64,000 bases of DNA from Pempheris klunzingeri (lineage: Eukaryota; Chordata; Actinopteri; Acropomatiformes; Pempheridae), in assembly GCF_042242105.1 (NCBI RefSeq), contig NC_092029.1, positions 9,453,885 to 9,517,884 on the forward strand, read 5' to 3'. Of the stretch, positions 24,379-38,200 are shown piece by piece. The position numbers and the translations under genes are program-made. The notes under the pieces were generated by a model. That model was not told where the DNA came from and did no database searches. It saw only the letters and a list, made by a program, of their open reading frames with translations. Each line of letters begins with the position of its first letter. The stretch's first letter is position 1.

Positions 24379-27300
24379 AAGAGCCTGTGGGAGCACTTCA
24401 CTGCTGTGCCTGTGGTTATTCATTATTGCAATATGCTGCATCTTTGACTATTACCAAGATTAATGGTAGAGTGTGCGCATGTGCAGAGGGGGAATCACCT
24501 GCACAAATCCCAGCAGGACACTTAATGCCAACATGGAAGCTTTATTGTCTGTCAGTGCACTGCCGTGCAAATATTTCTTCCTCACACTGAAGGCAAATGG
24601 ACTGCCTACATGTGTGTAAAGCCATTACGACTTCCTGCGGCTCCAAACCGCTTCACTCTACTAAAACATTACCAAAAAAGTATCTTTTTGGAGCCATATA
24701 ACCCCAAGCTGCTGATTTTTTTTACAGCTGTCATCTCGTTTGCAAGCTTCCTCCTCTCTTTATAGTCCTCCTGTGGTTCTCGCTCAAGTTGCAAAGAGCT
24801 GCATAGCCCGTCTGAGGATGGACTGGTTTACATTTCAAAGCCGGCTGAGCTCTTGGCTGCATGTCAGTCTGCCATCAGCAGGTGTGCTTGATCTACAAGT
24901 CGTGTGATGCTTCCCCGCGTGGGTCGACTGATCCATTTGATGTTTTGATGAGGGCTGGAGTGCACCGGCCCAGTGGAGAGTCACATCTCGATCATGCAAC
25001 ATTTGCATTTCTCCGCCAATGGATGTCGACGTGTGATTTGTTTAATGCAAATGCATACTTGACTCAGTTGTCAGAAACGCTCTAGTCCTGCATCCCTGCA
25101 ATCTTTTTTTCTGAATATCGCAGCATTCCTGTTGAAAAAGACTTTGCTATTGTCTGTAGATGTCCCTTTTTCCTTAAATTGAGTTTTAATGATGGAAGTT
25201 CTGGTCTCCAGATTCCAGTGTGGATATTCCCAGCAGCATGACATGTTATGTCTTTCACGCAGCAAATGGGATAATATCACATGATATTCCCCTGGCTCTC
25301 TGCTTTTGTTGCCAGACTGATGTCGCTGGAGCAATCAAAGTGTTGACTGGTTCTAGAAAGACAGGGAAGCTGGCAGGATTTCAGAGGACAGAAGGTAGTG
25401 AAACAGGTACATCATTGTTGTGACACTTTGTCACTTCGGTGCATTGTTAAGGCTCACTTTGATCTGTGCATCTGTCTGTTGGTCCGTGAATAGATAGATG
25501 ACAGCTGTGTTGGAGCAGGTGGACTTAACTGCTTTACTGAGGATGTTTAGTCACGTGACAGTAAACAGGAAGTTACACCCCAGTCATGCCTGTTAACACC
25601 TCCATGTGCAGACCTAAGATAGACTCAGGAGTGTGTTTTTGTGTATGTGCTGACTATGTGTGTGTGTGATAGACAGATAGAGAGGGAGAGACTGCTGATT
25701 TGGCTGTGCCGGTCTGGCTTAAAGGTCAGCTTCTGTATCAGTTTCATAAGAAAACCTGATACCAGAGATCATCACAGTGTGTGTTTGTGTGGGGGCAGTG
25801 CCTGTGCGATGATGCTGAGAGTACAGGAGGGTAAAGGGTTAACCCAGACAAAAGTGAATGTTGTTTTCAGTAACACATAGGTGAGAATTTGTTTTCCAAT
25901 TTGGCCTGTCTGAAATATTACAACATGTCTGTGTGGTAGATATGAAGCCACAAATAGAACCTGTTTAGCTTAGCCTGGCATAAAGAAGGGCAACAGAGGA
26001 AACAGACGATGCTGTCCAAAAGTGCCTGTTTCTAGTCGTTATGCTAAGCTAAGCTAAGCTAAGCTAAGCTAAGCTAAGCATCTCCCAGATATAAACCTTT
26101 TTTTTTTTTTTAAACTATGAGACAAAGACATTTACTTACAAATAAATCAACAGTCACTAACACAGTGGTATCATATCTTCTTGCAGTGTCTTATTATCTT
26201 GTATTTTGTCCAACACTGGTTTTAATTTGCCTTGAGCCTCTGTCCCACTCCTCCCCTCTCTTCCTCCCCTCTCTTCCTCCCTCTCTCTGGGCGATGGGAT
26301 AACAGAAGGTGAGTTCTGTCAGAGATGGATTCCCCTCCGTTCTCCTGGGATATGTTGCTGTTCATTTTGCTCTTCAAAGGACCGAGCGGAGAGAGCAGAG
26401 AGGAGAAAGAGGAGTGAACAGAGAGGAGGAGGGGGGTCCAAAATTGAGAGAGAGAGAGAGAGTGAAGGAGAGAGAAAAGCAAAGGAGCCAAGTGCTTTTT
26501 CTATGAACAACGAGCAGTTTTGTTACGTTCCATCACTGCTGTAAATTAACAGTGAATCAATCTATAGTTTGATTGGGGCAGATCATTTTCATGGTCCATT
26601 AATGTGGAGATTATTTTCTCAATTCACTGATTATTCATCAGGTCTAAAAGAACAAGATGCCTGTACATATATTTCCAAAGAGCCCATGCAGATGTCATCA
26701 AAGTGCCAACATTGTCCAACCAACTATTCAAAATCCAAAAAATATTTGGTGTATAATCACACAAGACAAAGAAAAGTCTTCACATTTGGGAAGCCGGAAG
26801 CAAAGAATGTTTGGCATTTTTGTTAAAAAGTATAATTATTTTTAAACTTATTGTGTCACCTCTAATCTTGATTTCACCAAAACAGAAAAATCCGTCCTCC
26901 TTCTAGTCCTCACTGTTGAATATTTATGTAGCTTTGCAATCCCATGAGTTAAAAACTCCATCTTTTACACACCCTTGCTCAGAACCTGTGAAAAAAAAAA
27001 AAACACTAGCCCACTCATTCATCTCGTAGTCCACTACGAGAGACTGGACCAGACTGTATTGGAAAGCAAATGAATGCTGAGGTCGACACGAGGTGATCAA
27101 AAGGCAGAATGTGTGTGTATGAGATCACCTCACCACAATCACTGAAGGCTGTTGAGAAAAAGACTTAACTTGATGTGTGTTAGAGAGTTTAACAGAGTGG
27201 CTAACTGTTACAGGTTTGCAGACTCTGCAGTTTCATGTATGTTGTTGGGGTGCATGCTGCAGAATAAGGGGACAGAGATAATGCCCTACTTTTTCATGGC

Positions 27301-27734
27301 TCAGCGTCAATAGAGACCTGCTCAGTGAAGCTTGTTCATGTGTACAAGCACAGACACTGCCAACATACAGCACCCTGCCCTCGGGCCTTGTGTGTTTGTG
27401 TGTTTATGTCTGTCTCTGTGGGTTTGTATGGATGTGCATAATAGGCCCTGCATGCTTTTTTGGGTTGATGATATTCCGTTGCTCTTTGGCTGATACGGGG
27501 TGGCGAGCACACACGGGTGCTTTTCCATGAAAGCCCTTGTACTCGATTGTAGCACATGCACACACACACACAGGTCAGGGTACATATTTGGACCAAATGG
27601 AGCAAAGGGAATGAGGAGACGGAGCATCTTCTCATAAATAACTCTTCTGTCCACTGCTCTCTTTCTCTCTGGATAATCATTACAACAACATGGGCCTTTT
27701 GTGTATCTTGCTTTGTGTAGAAAGGCTGTCTCAA

Positions 27735-27766
<32 letters not shown>

Positions 27767-30700
27767 ACATATGTGCCGTGGACAAAGGAATCTGGGTTTT
27801 GCTGACCACTGACGGTCTTCATCTCTTTCTGTCTATATCATTATCCCCTCCTCCCCCTCGCTTGTCCTGTGACCTTGTCGGTAACATTTCTCTTTGCTCA
27901 CCTTTCATCTTTTTTTTCTCGCTGGGAAGGAGAATGGCCCGTGTATCATGTGAACCTCATAGGGTAGCAGAGTAAGCAGTGCAATTCAACCCAAGTCATT
28001 AGTGACGTTCAATAAGTTTAGGAAAAGATCCATGGATAAACACACACACACACACACATATTGACACAGAAGACAGAGGTATTTTGTTACCATTGAGGTT
28101 ACTGGATATACTGCCTGTATATATACTGTAGACATACTGGTGTAAGCAGACTATAAGTTATAATCCAGGCTAGTCTAAGGCTGAAGGTATGTAAAAAGGT
28201 GTTGCTTCATTGTTTTTCCCTTTATTAGCCCATTCAAATGTGCAGCCATCACCTCGGCCAGTTGATGGATGTGATTCAGTTCAGTGATCAATTGAACGCT
28301 TCTCATTCTGACTGATGACAGGAAGTGGCCTGAGCTTGATTACCTCATTATTCTGAAAATGGCTGCTCCCTGTTACACCTCTGGGTCCATTTTACACCAA
28401 TCCAATGTGTATTACGATCTGCCAAAGGTCAAAAGTGCACAGAAGGAGAAGGGAGGGAGAGGAAAAAGCTGTGAGAAAGTGTGGGAATTGAACAGGAAAA
28501 GAGGAAGAGAAACACATGCACGCATAATAAACTTGGACCCAGAGTGGCCATCATTAATTTGACGATTAGAGCCAGGCATCACTCATTGGGAGATTTAGCA
28601 AGTCAATTTGATGGTGTGTTTAAACGACTGACCCTGATGTGTTTATGGATCTGGCGAGGAAGGTCATTGTCGGGCTTGTTATGTGTGCTTGGGAAGCCAG
28701 ACAGTTACCTCTGCCATTAAAATTGCATCGACAGAAATAGCTCGGCGTCTGTGTCCGAGCACGCGTTGACATATTCCATCTAGCACCTGCAGACACATAC
28801 GTCTGCTGCTAAGCAAATCAGAGGTGTTGACAAGAAGGCCTTTTAGCAAGAAGGTGGCCACCAGCTGTTGAAATAGTTCTAAACACACACGCTGCAGAAA
28901 GGTGTCAAATATCTGGCTAAAAAGCAAAAGCGAGCGCAAAGGTCACAGTGTGTTTGTTCCCCTTTCGGTCGTCCCTCCACATTCGTCATCCTGCTGTCAT
29001 TCTCTTCACTTTTCCTCCTCTTTCAACTTCTGACCCACCGGGATACCCACCTACCTGCCTTTTATCCACCTCCGCCTCCTCCTCTCTGTGATTTTCCCTC
29101 AAATGTTCTGCTCTGCTGCCATTCCTGTGGCTTTAACATGGGTGTGGATTAGCTATTTTACGTCTATTGTTGGAGCTGTTAATCACATACCCTCTGAATG
29201 GACGAAAAAGGTATAATTACTCTATAAAACACCATGCTGGAGGATGTCATTACCCCTAAATGCAACAAAAGCTCATCAACATATGACAAGAAATTAACCA
29301 GAAGAAAGGTATCATCAAAAAACAGTGATAAATGTAGAAAATAGAAAATGATCTATCTTTCTGTCAGTCTAGATCCTTTCCTGTTCTCTTTCTGTCCTCT
29401 ATGGTTTCCCACTTTATTAACCCTGCATGTTGTGTTTATGGGCTTAGTTGTGATACTATAATGATATCATGGTGGTTTTAGATGTTTCCACCAACCCTGG
29501 GGAGGGATATCAGTCTCCCAGCTGCATAGAAGAGAAGATATAAAATGGATAGAGTGAAAAATCTGGAGAGAACAAAATGTCCGCAGGTTATTAACTTGAA
29601 TTATAGGCCTTGCAAATATAGCCCTGGAGTCCCAAAAGATTTAGTGGTACAGAAAAAGGAGCTCAAAATGGCAAGTGCAAGTGGCAATGACATAGTGACA
29701 TGGAATGGCATGCTTTCCATTTTAATAATTTAGGATTAAATTTATGATTGTTCAGCGAATTGGTCTTCAGACTTGTTTCAAACAGGATGTAAGCTGCAAA
29801 GGGATTAAAAATTAATAGATTATAGGGAGAACCAGATACAAATTGCGCAACCAGAGTTGCAAAAATGAAAAGGCGCTGAGAGTGTGAAAGGAAGAGATGT
29901 TGACTTTTCACATTCGCACACTGACTTTCTTGTCTTCCTATGACATCTCCTCCCATCCCAAGATGATCCAGTAAATCACTGGTTTCATTGTCAGCAGGCC
30001 GACACAATTTATAAACTGGCTGTGTACTAACACTGACTCACCCTCTACGGCTGGCACTGCGAAAAGATGCAAAACACTGCCGTCGTTCACACGTGTCTGA
30101 CAGAGGGAGCCTGAGAGATGAGGAGGAAGACGGAGAGACGAAGATTATTGTTTTGCCTTTCAAAATCAGCGGGGTGTGTTTGTGTGGGTGTGTAGTTTCC
30201 TGTGTGTCTATCTTTGCATGTGCTGAATCTAGATCCAATCAGTAAGCAAGAATTCCGGTGTATTAAATGTTGAAAAGATAACTTATTCGTAGTAAGCTGA
30301 GTTTCAGTTGCCATTGCTTATACTCTCTGACTTCACAACAAAGCATTTTCAAATTGCCTCTGAATGTGAATAAATCCATTACTTTGACTGGCTGACTGCT
30401 TCTGACTCTGGTGATATTGACATGTTATGTCCAGTTAGGCTGGAAGCTTTGCTTTGTACTGAGAGCAAAGGTCCAAATGGGTCCCGGCTGTCAGTATATT
30501 AGCATCAGGAAAGAACTCTCTGCCTGGTAAATACAGAAAAATGAATAATGCGCCGCCGAATCACAAAACTGTGAAATAGGGTCACAAGAAAGATGCTGGC
30601 ACTTTCATGGTTGAATTCACAACAATACTTTGTCTGGGCTTTAAATCAGGATTTTAACTGAAAGAGAGTGAGGCGATTTCAAGTATGGTGACCTTGAACA

Positions 30701-31948
30701 GCAATAGCATAACACTGCATGTGTGCATTAGCAGCCGCACGAGGACTGTGAGCTGCTGCAATCTATCTTATCCAATACACAGAGCTTTAAGAAAGAATTG
30801 TTCATGGTGGATATGAGATACCTCTCATCAAATCTACTGTTTATGTACAGTGTGTCAAGTTTCTTCTGAGGAAGAGGGAGAGACAGAGACAATACTATTG
30901 TGGCATCTCTGCTGTTTGCAGATGATGTTGTCTTTTTCGCTGTAATGTGCATGACGTTCAAGGCAGTTTCTTGCTATGTGATCAGTCTGTGTAGGGTAAC
31001 AGTCATGTTAAGGGGTGATGGCAGAGCTTTGGGACTTGTGCATATAGCTGAAGCTGCACTGTAGGCTATAGTCATAGCCAACACGTACCTCCTCAAACTG
31101 TAACCACATGTTGGTGCTACGGTGATACTGGAGCCGTGAGAACTGTTATTGCTAAGATGGGCTGCTTGTGTTCTTAACAAGTTTTCAGTGCCGCTGGAAA
31201 TTGTTAATAGTGAAGACAACATTAAGCAATGTTGAAGAAAGACTCAGTAATTGTCTACTTTTCTGTGGAGGAATATGATTAAAACAAGATATGGTCTGAT
31301 CAACATATAACACATGAAATCCAATGCTTACTGTTTCTGTAGGTCAAAAACTACCCTATCCATCCAGATGGAGAGCAACTTCTTCATGAATAGGAAGTTA
31401 TTTTTGATGAAAGACTGACAGTACCATCTATGTGCAGTGACAATAATGTGTGCATTATAGCAAACTGTGCTGGTGTTTACAGGGCTGAGCCACAAAGCAA
31501 AGCTTTGATATCTTGGTCCATATTTAGTCGCACAAACAGACATGTAGAAGCATTACTGGGGGGAACACTTGGCCTGAAATATGTGTGCCAATAGCTAGCT
31601 GACCTGTGTCCTCATAGATCAAAGTTATGAGGGAAAATTCAGTGCTACAACCCTATTGTAGAGAAGCAACTACCACAATGAGGGATGGATGAATGATTAA
31701 GACATTTACATCACAATTAGTTTCCAAATTCAGCATGCAGAATCATTTTTATTTATGAAAATCCCCTCTAAGGATTAATTCCTCCTCCCAACCCTCTTTC
31801 TGCTGGTTCCCCTCTCTGATATACAATGTCGTCTAGAGTACAGCTGAATCAGCGTGGGAAAAGAGCTTTTGCTGCAGCAGCTAACTTTATCCAGTGAAGT
31901 CACACCGTCCGCGCTGTATTGCTTCAGCAAACTGCACCGCTGGAGTGG

Positions 31949-31982
<34 letters not shown>

Positions 31983-34900
31983 GCTTGAGGGCAGAGGAGG
32001 AGGAAGGGAGGAATAGATGGAGAGAAAAAAGAGCTGTGGAGACGCTTCTTTCAACCGTTGCACCTTTTGTTGATGCCGGTCCAAGTATTTTTTTCCCCCC
32101 TGTACTTTGTGAGACACTGCAACCGTCATAGGGAGCCTGGCAAACTCCCAGCAGCCTCTATTTGATCATTTCTCTTACTCCTCTCATGCACTGTCTGCTG
32201 CCTTTGTCCTCTTGTTCACCGAGACCTCTCAGCTATTTTCCTCGTCCCATGCTCGCCCTTCACTCTTAGGTGTGCAGTACTTTCTCCTTCATCTCACACG
32301 TCCTCACGAGATGAATCCATCCCACCTCGAGCTCCTCCTCGCTTTGATGTGACACAGCATGGCAGTGCAGAGAGAGGCAGAAAGCTGAGCTGTGAGGTTT
32401 TACTGTGTTGCGCAATCCTCCTCTTCCTCCCCCTCTGCCTCATCATCACAGTGACCCACTTATCTGCGTGCTCCCCATCTTCCTGTATCTCATTTTCTCC
32501 TCATATGTATTCAAATTACTGCACTCATACATTCCTCTCTTCTCTTCTTTCTACTTCCCTTTTGCAGTCTTTTTTCACCTCACAGTTGCTCTCCTCCCTG
32601 CACAGTCCTTATTTTAGCAAACACCCCCCCATTATTTCATTGTTTTTTTTTCTTTTATTCCTTTGTACTCCACTCTTTAATGACTTTTCAGTGTTTACAA
32701 TCTCATCTGAACATTTTAGCATCTCTCTACTTTCTCTCTTTGTCTCACTGCTTTTCCTTTTTCCTCTAAAATCTTTAGCACTTGCAAACAGAGCTGTGAT
32801 CAAAGAAATGCGGGCGCTATTATCAACCGGATCAGACTGTGTGTGCGCGCCCAATATTATCTAAGTTACGCAGGGGATCTGTCAGAGTCAGCCACATGCT
32901 GTGTGCATTACTGAAACACTCGGTTTTGAAATACCATTACAGGCAGAGACTGAATGTTCCTGTGCACTTCTGGAACATAGCCACACTGTCTCTGCCCGTC
33001 TCGCTCTCATACACACTCACTCTGAAAATGACAACAGATAGACAGCAGTGACGACGACTAAGCCTCCATTTTCAGCATCTGTACCCAACAACTGCCATGA
33101 CTGTCCAGACAAAATCTTTTAGCTACAGCAGCACCTCTCTCGGGCTGCAGTGATGCTAAAATAACCAATGGCGTGATTTCTTACTTCATAATATAGTCTT
33201 CAGAACTTTTTTGTGTTTTTGTGCAGGCATACAGTTGTCAGCTAGCAAGGCTACTGAAAAACCAGCCCACTGACACCTCGTCCTCCATGCTGCCATTCAT
33301 AGCGGCTTGCCGAGTCCTCAGCCTTCATTTCTAGGGCGAAACAAACCTCTGCTGTGGTATTTCAAGCAAAAGTTAGCTGCTATTATCTAATCGTCAACTG
33401 TACATAGTTGTCCTCTGTACAAGGACAGTTAAAAAAGAATTTTTTATACTATACTATAATACTATATATAATACTGAACCTATGCAACATAATTATATTT
33501 CTACAATTATACATAGTAGCCATAACAAAAGCCCCTCAGCACTTATCCCACCAGGAAGTCCATGCTGCTGTTCAATACAACTTAGTAACTCTAGTTCATG
33601 TAAGTAGGCTGTGAATAGGAATAATCATGATACACTAGATCGAGTGAAGTGTTTCCCTGTCACAAGGAGTTTGACTCTTTGTTCGTGGAGAGTGTTTGAA
33701 TAGAGTCTGAATAGAGTTTACGGTGAGTCACAGGGTCGGGCCGCTTACATTAGCTTTGATTCACCTCATCACAGACGAACCAGACTGACATCGCTGCCGG
33801 CTGCTTAGCTAGTCGGTGAAAACAAGTCTGTCACGCATGCACACACTTTCTCTGCACACACTAAACATACTGGTTGGGCTTTCGCTTTCTCTCTCTCTCT
33901 CTGTCTCTCTTTTGATCGCTGGCCGTCGTATATAGTCGACTCAAAGTTGCCTTCATTACAGCAAACACTTGGCTCCTTGTTATCTCTCTTGCGCAGAATC
34001 CTCTACACATGAGATACACACTAACTCTCTTTTCCCGTTTTCATCACTATGTCTTTCTTCTGCATATGTAGACTCACAAATTTGCTCTCATCTTGCAACA
34101 AATGTCGTTTCTGTTCTTCAGTCATACATACAGACACACAAATTCTCTTCTCATTTCACCCTCCACAGTGTGAACTATACACTAAGTGCACTATTTTGGC
34201 ACTTAGCACACAAGAGACAGCACTTTTTCATGACAACGGCAACGGCTTCACTAATATGGAGCAAAATATATTTTCCATGCATTTGTTTGTTATATTTTGG
34301 GTTTTACAGACTAGATGTCCACACATGCCACTGCACAATTTCATGTTTTCCCACCGATGACTAGCCTCCTCATTTCCATCATGCGTCACATTGTGGTAAA
34401 ATATATTTTATTTGTTGTGTTTTCTTGGTCCCACATACTCATAAAAGAAATGTAAAAAAGAATGACAGCCTGTGTCTCCTTGCTGTGCTCTTGAACACTT
34501 GTACACTGTCAGGCACACTGAGATTGTTTTTTTTTAAATTTTATTTCTGTCTTCTTGTGTTGTCTACTTGCTTGGGATCATATTGAAGAATCAACAAAAA
34601 GCACCAAAACATCTCCTGTTGTTACACATGCTGTGAGAATACCTCGCTATATCTCCCATAAAATACGCATTTTCAAGATGATGAAGTTCTGCGTTGTATG
34701 AATGCCTTTTCAACCTGTGCCGCCATTCACTCTTACAAAATCAGCATAAAATAAGATCTTGTTTTGCATTATTTTGAATGTTTTCCTGTGCATATGTGTG
34801 TCTTGCCCGTCCCTTTCTGTCTCCCGGCATTGTGCGCTGTCATTTCATCACCCTTCCACTGCTGGCAAGATGGAAAATTATTTTCCCCGGGGGTAGTGGG

Positions 34901-35224
34901 TGTGACCTCAACTATTTTAGGCCCTCAATCACCAGCAGGACAACAAGTTCAATGTTTATCTCCATGTGTGTGAGGGCGTTTCCATTTTGTCGTGGCATGC
35001 AGTATATCTAACACACTTAAGTAGTTTTTCACAGGCTCCACAGAGGGACAAAGCCCTGTGAGCATTTCCCTGAAGAAGACTGATGGTGGTAAAAATGTGT
35101 GTATGTGTGTTTGAAGATTTGCACGTCGTTGGCGATTGGCTGCACTCATGCTTCACACACAGGCCATGCTTGCCCTAGTCATCACCAGTCACACTGACAG
35201 AGGGTGATGGACTGCCTGCTGAGG

Positions 35225-35272
<48 letters not shown>

Positions 35273-38200
35273 CTGTCAGACTGAGTGATAAAGCACATAG
35301 ACAGAAACACAGACAGATAGACGGACTTGTCCTTTCCCCTCGCCCCCTAAGAAGTAGGTCAGTGTGTTAAATTCATTCTCATGACGAGCTTTCACTTCAC
35401 AGTAATTCACTTATTCGTTCATATTATTAGGTTTAAGCTTCTCTCTGTAGCTCGTGGAAACCAACAGAACACATAAAGGAATCAGGACACCACTTGCTTT
35501 TTGTTTTTTTATACCCTTCTCTCATTTTGTTTTTGGCCTTGGTGACCGAGGCCATGATTTCTGTGCTCTGCTCACATTTCAGAGCTTACAGGTAGCTGCT
35601 GTCAGGTGCAAAAAAGTTGACCTTTCAAAGGGTAGCAGCCGCCTTTCAAACAATTTGTTCTTGAAATTCTAGTTTGGATCATTAATGGGTTTCAAAAAGT
35701 CAAATATTCTGTAATTGGCTCAGTTTTGATTTAACTAACTGTCACAAAAAATGAGATATTTTTAATGGCACCAACATTATGTTAATTATTTTTTCCCCTC
35801 TCTTTAACACAACTGTCCCCATCTCGTGCCAACTCCATATCTATCCATCCATCGTCTTTCTCTCTTCTCCTCCGTTTGAAATAGCTTGTCTCTCCTCTGA
35901 TGTTTTGCATTTGCATATAACCTCAGTCTTCTGGCTCCATGGCACACACACTTCTATACTAACAGATGACAGGCTTTGATATGTTCTTCCACATTGCCTC
36001 GTTTCTCCTTCCCTCTGTACCGTTTCCTTAATGAGGGGGAATTTCAGAGCGAGACCCTCTCACGAAGACGAGGAGAGAGATTTCAGAGACAGAGGTCAAA
36101 GGAGACTCATCTGTAGAGAGACTGAGACGCTTAAAATGCTGGTTGTGTAAATGCCTCTTAACAGCTCAGGAATAAGGATGAAGGTGAGGTAGCCTTGTGT
36201 GCGAAGGTGTGTATGAGTGTCAAATGTGTGTGAACAAATGCAAATGAAATATGTGGAAGCCAGCTATGAGTGTCACAGATGTCAAGCGGGTACAGAGAGA
36301 GATGTGAAGTTAGGTCTCCGTGTCTGTAGCTTACTGAGAAACATGTTCTTTCCTGTGTTATATTCATCCATCCTTCATCATAGTTAATGATTTATATGAG
36401 AAACTTAGAATTGCACTAATGTAATTCATCTGTAGTTGCACATAGAGCACATAATGTACCACACTTGCCACTTGTCTTACATTTAGTATTGTAATTTCAA
36501 AGGTATGATTGCAAGCTAATTCTATTCTGTGCACATCAACCCACCCACGCAAAAAAAAAAAATCACAGTGACTGGGCTTTATTGCTGAGAGCTAGAATCA
36601 AATCATCCTTCCATCCTCCGTGGTTCTGTGTCTGAATACCAGTGCACGCTCCAGGCTAATGCATACAGGAGTCCTCTGAGAGCCTTAGAGACACACACAC
36701 AAACACACACACATGCATACAAGGCATGATTTAGAGCTGGAAACAGTTTTAGTATTTTTGCATACAGGGAAAAGGGAAGCAGAGATCACCCTTCTATGTT
36801 ATTGTCATGCTATACAGTAATTTACCGTAGTATTTTTATATTGGAAAGTTGGTCCCATGCATCAACGGTACTAAATCAAAAATTATTACATCTGTAAGTC
36901 TTGTTTGCTTCCCAACAGAGGTGTTCAGTTTAACATATCACGTGTGGTACTAAGAGCAACAAGCAACACAACCCTTCCATACCATCGGCTTATCATCATC
37001 AGCCAGTTCTTTACTTTGCTTCTTTGGTCTTAACTGGCAGCTCGTGTGAATTTATTTGCTGGAAACAGCTGACCATGGTTTTACATTGTACATGATTCAA
37101 CCAAATGTTTTTCCTTCCCGAAGAAGGAAGGTCATAAAGGGCAGGTGATGCCTCGGACTGATCCACCGGACTGATCCATTGGCCTCGTCGACTGCTGGAC
37201 TCTTTATTAGATTGTTTGTTGCTTACACTTGTTTATTTCAGTGAACTTTGTAAAGTGCTGTGAGACAACTCTGTTGTGATATTGGGCTATACAAATAAAT
37301 TGAATTGAATTGAATTGAAAATGACCAAATTAATGAGCTGAAAGTGACCAAACGCCTCACACCAAACGGTTGGGTTTTGATTTTCTATTAAATAGAGTTT
37401 GGACATGGCCCCTGACTGCACTGATGGAAGATGAAAGTTAAAGAATAGTCCACTGGAATGAAGAAGGATAAAACAGCCAGATTTATTAGATTGTTTGTTT
37501 GCTTACATTTCTTGTTTATTTCAATGAACTCTGTAAAGCACTGTGAGACAACTCTGTTGTGATATTGGGCTATACAAACAAATTGAATTGAATTTAGTCT
37601 TGCTTGTGAAATATATTAGATATAGCAAAAAAAAAAAATGGTTTAGGCTAGACAACTGAAACACTTAGTTATGGTTAATAATAAGGAAGACATAATTGCA
37701 GGTCTGCTGTGGGATACATGGAAGTTCCATTTGCTGCATTCACGTTCACCACCCTGAATCGCCACACCCTTACTTTCCACCTCGCTACATATGGGACAAA
37801 TTATTTCCTGCTCTGACGATGACCGCTGGCACTGCTCGTAAATCCTAAGGTGTGGAATGATCCATTATGGACGCATTTCCTAGCGATAGCAGCAGAGTCC
37901 ATTTTGCTGCAATCGTGCAGTACGTTTATAGTGAGCGGTTCAGTTGTTGGTAAAGGACGAAGAAGCTGCACTTGTTCACGGTTTCTTTACCTCCAATTCC
38001 TCGAAGGGAGAGTTTGGAAGCTACATCATGTGGTAGCTGGGAGGGAATTGTTGATCCTCCCTGCATGCCTCTTTTGCACAAGCCTTGTGGTGAAATGAAT
38101 GAATCAGGGGAACACAGGACCTTTGAAGTGGTACTGAGCAGAATACCGCCTCAAACCACCGAGCCGCTACTAAACGGCCCAGCCCTGGCAGCGTGGCATG

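Noticed and set aside
27322..27822. Two overlapping minus-strand frames of 166 and 157 codons
   Set aside because: They run through CA repeats and match no family; two frames being open together points to base composition.
32349..32864. 171-codon plus-strand open frame in ppp1r14c intron 1
   Set aside because: Its composition is Ser/Leu/Phe-rich, as expected from a pyrimidine-rich tract. It has no recognisable domain and shows no exon support.
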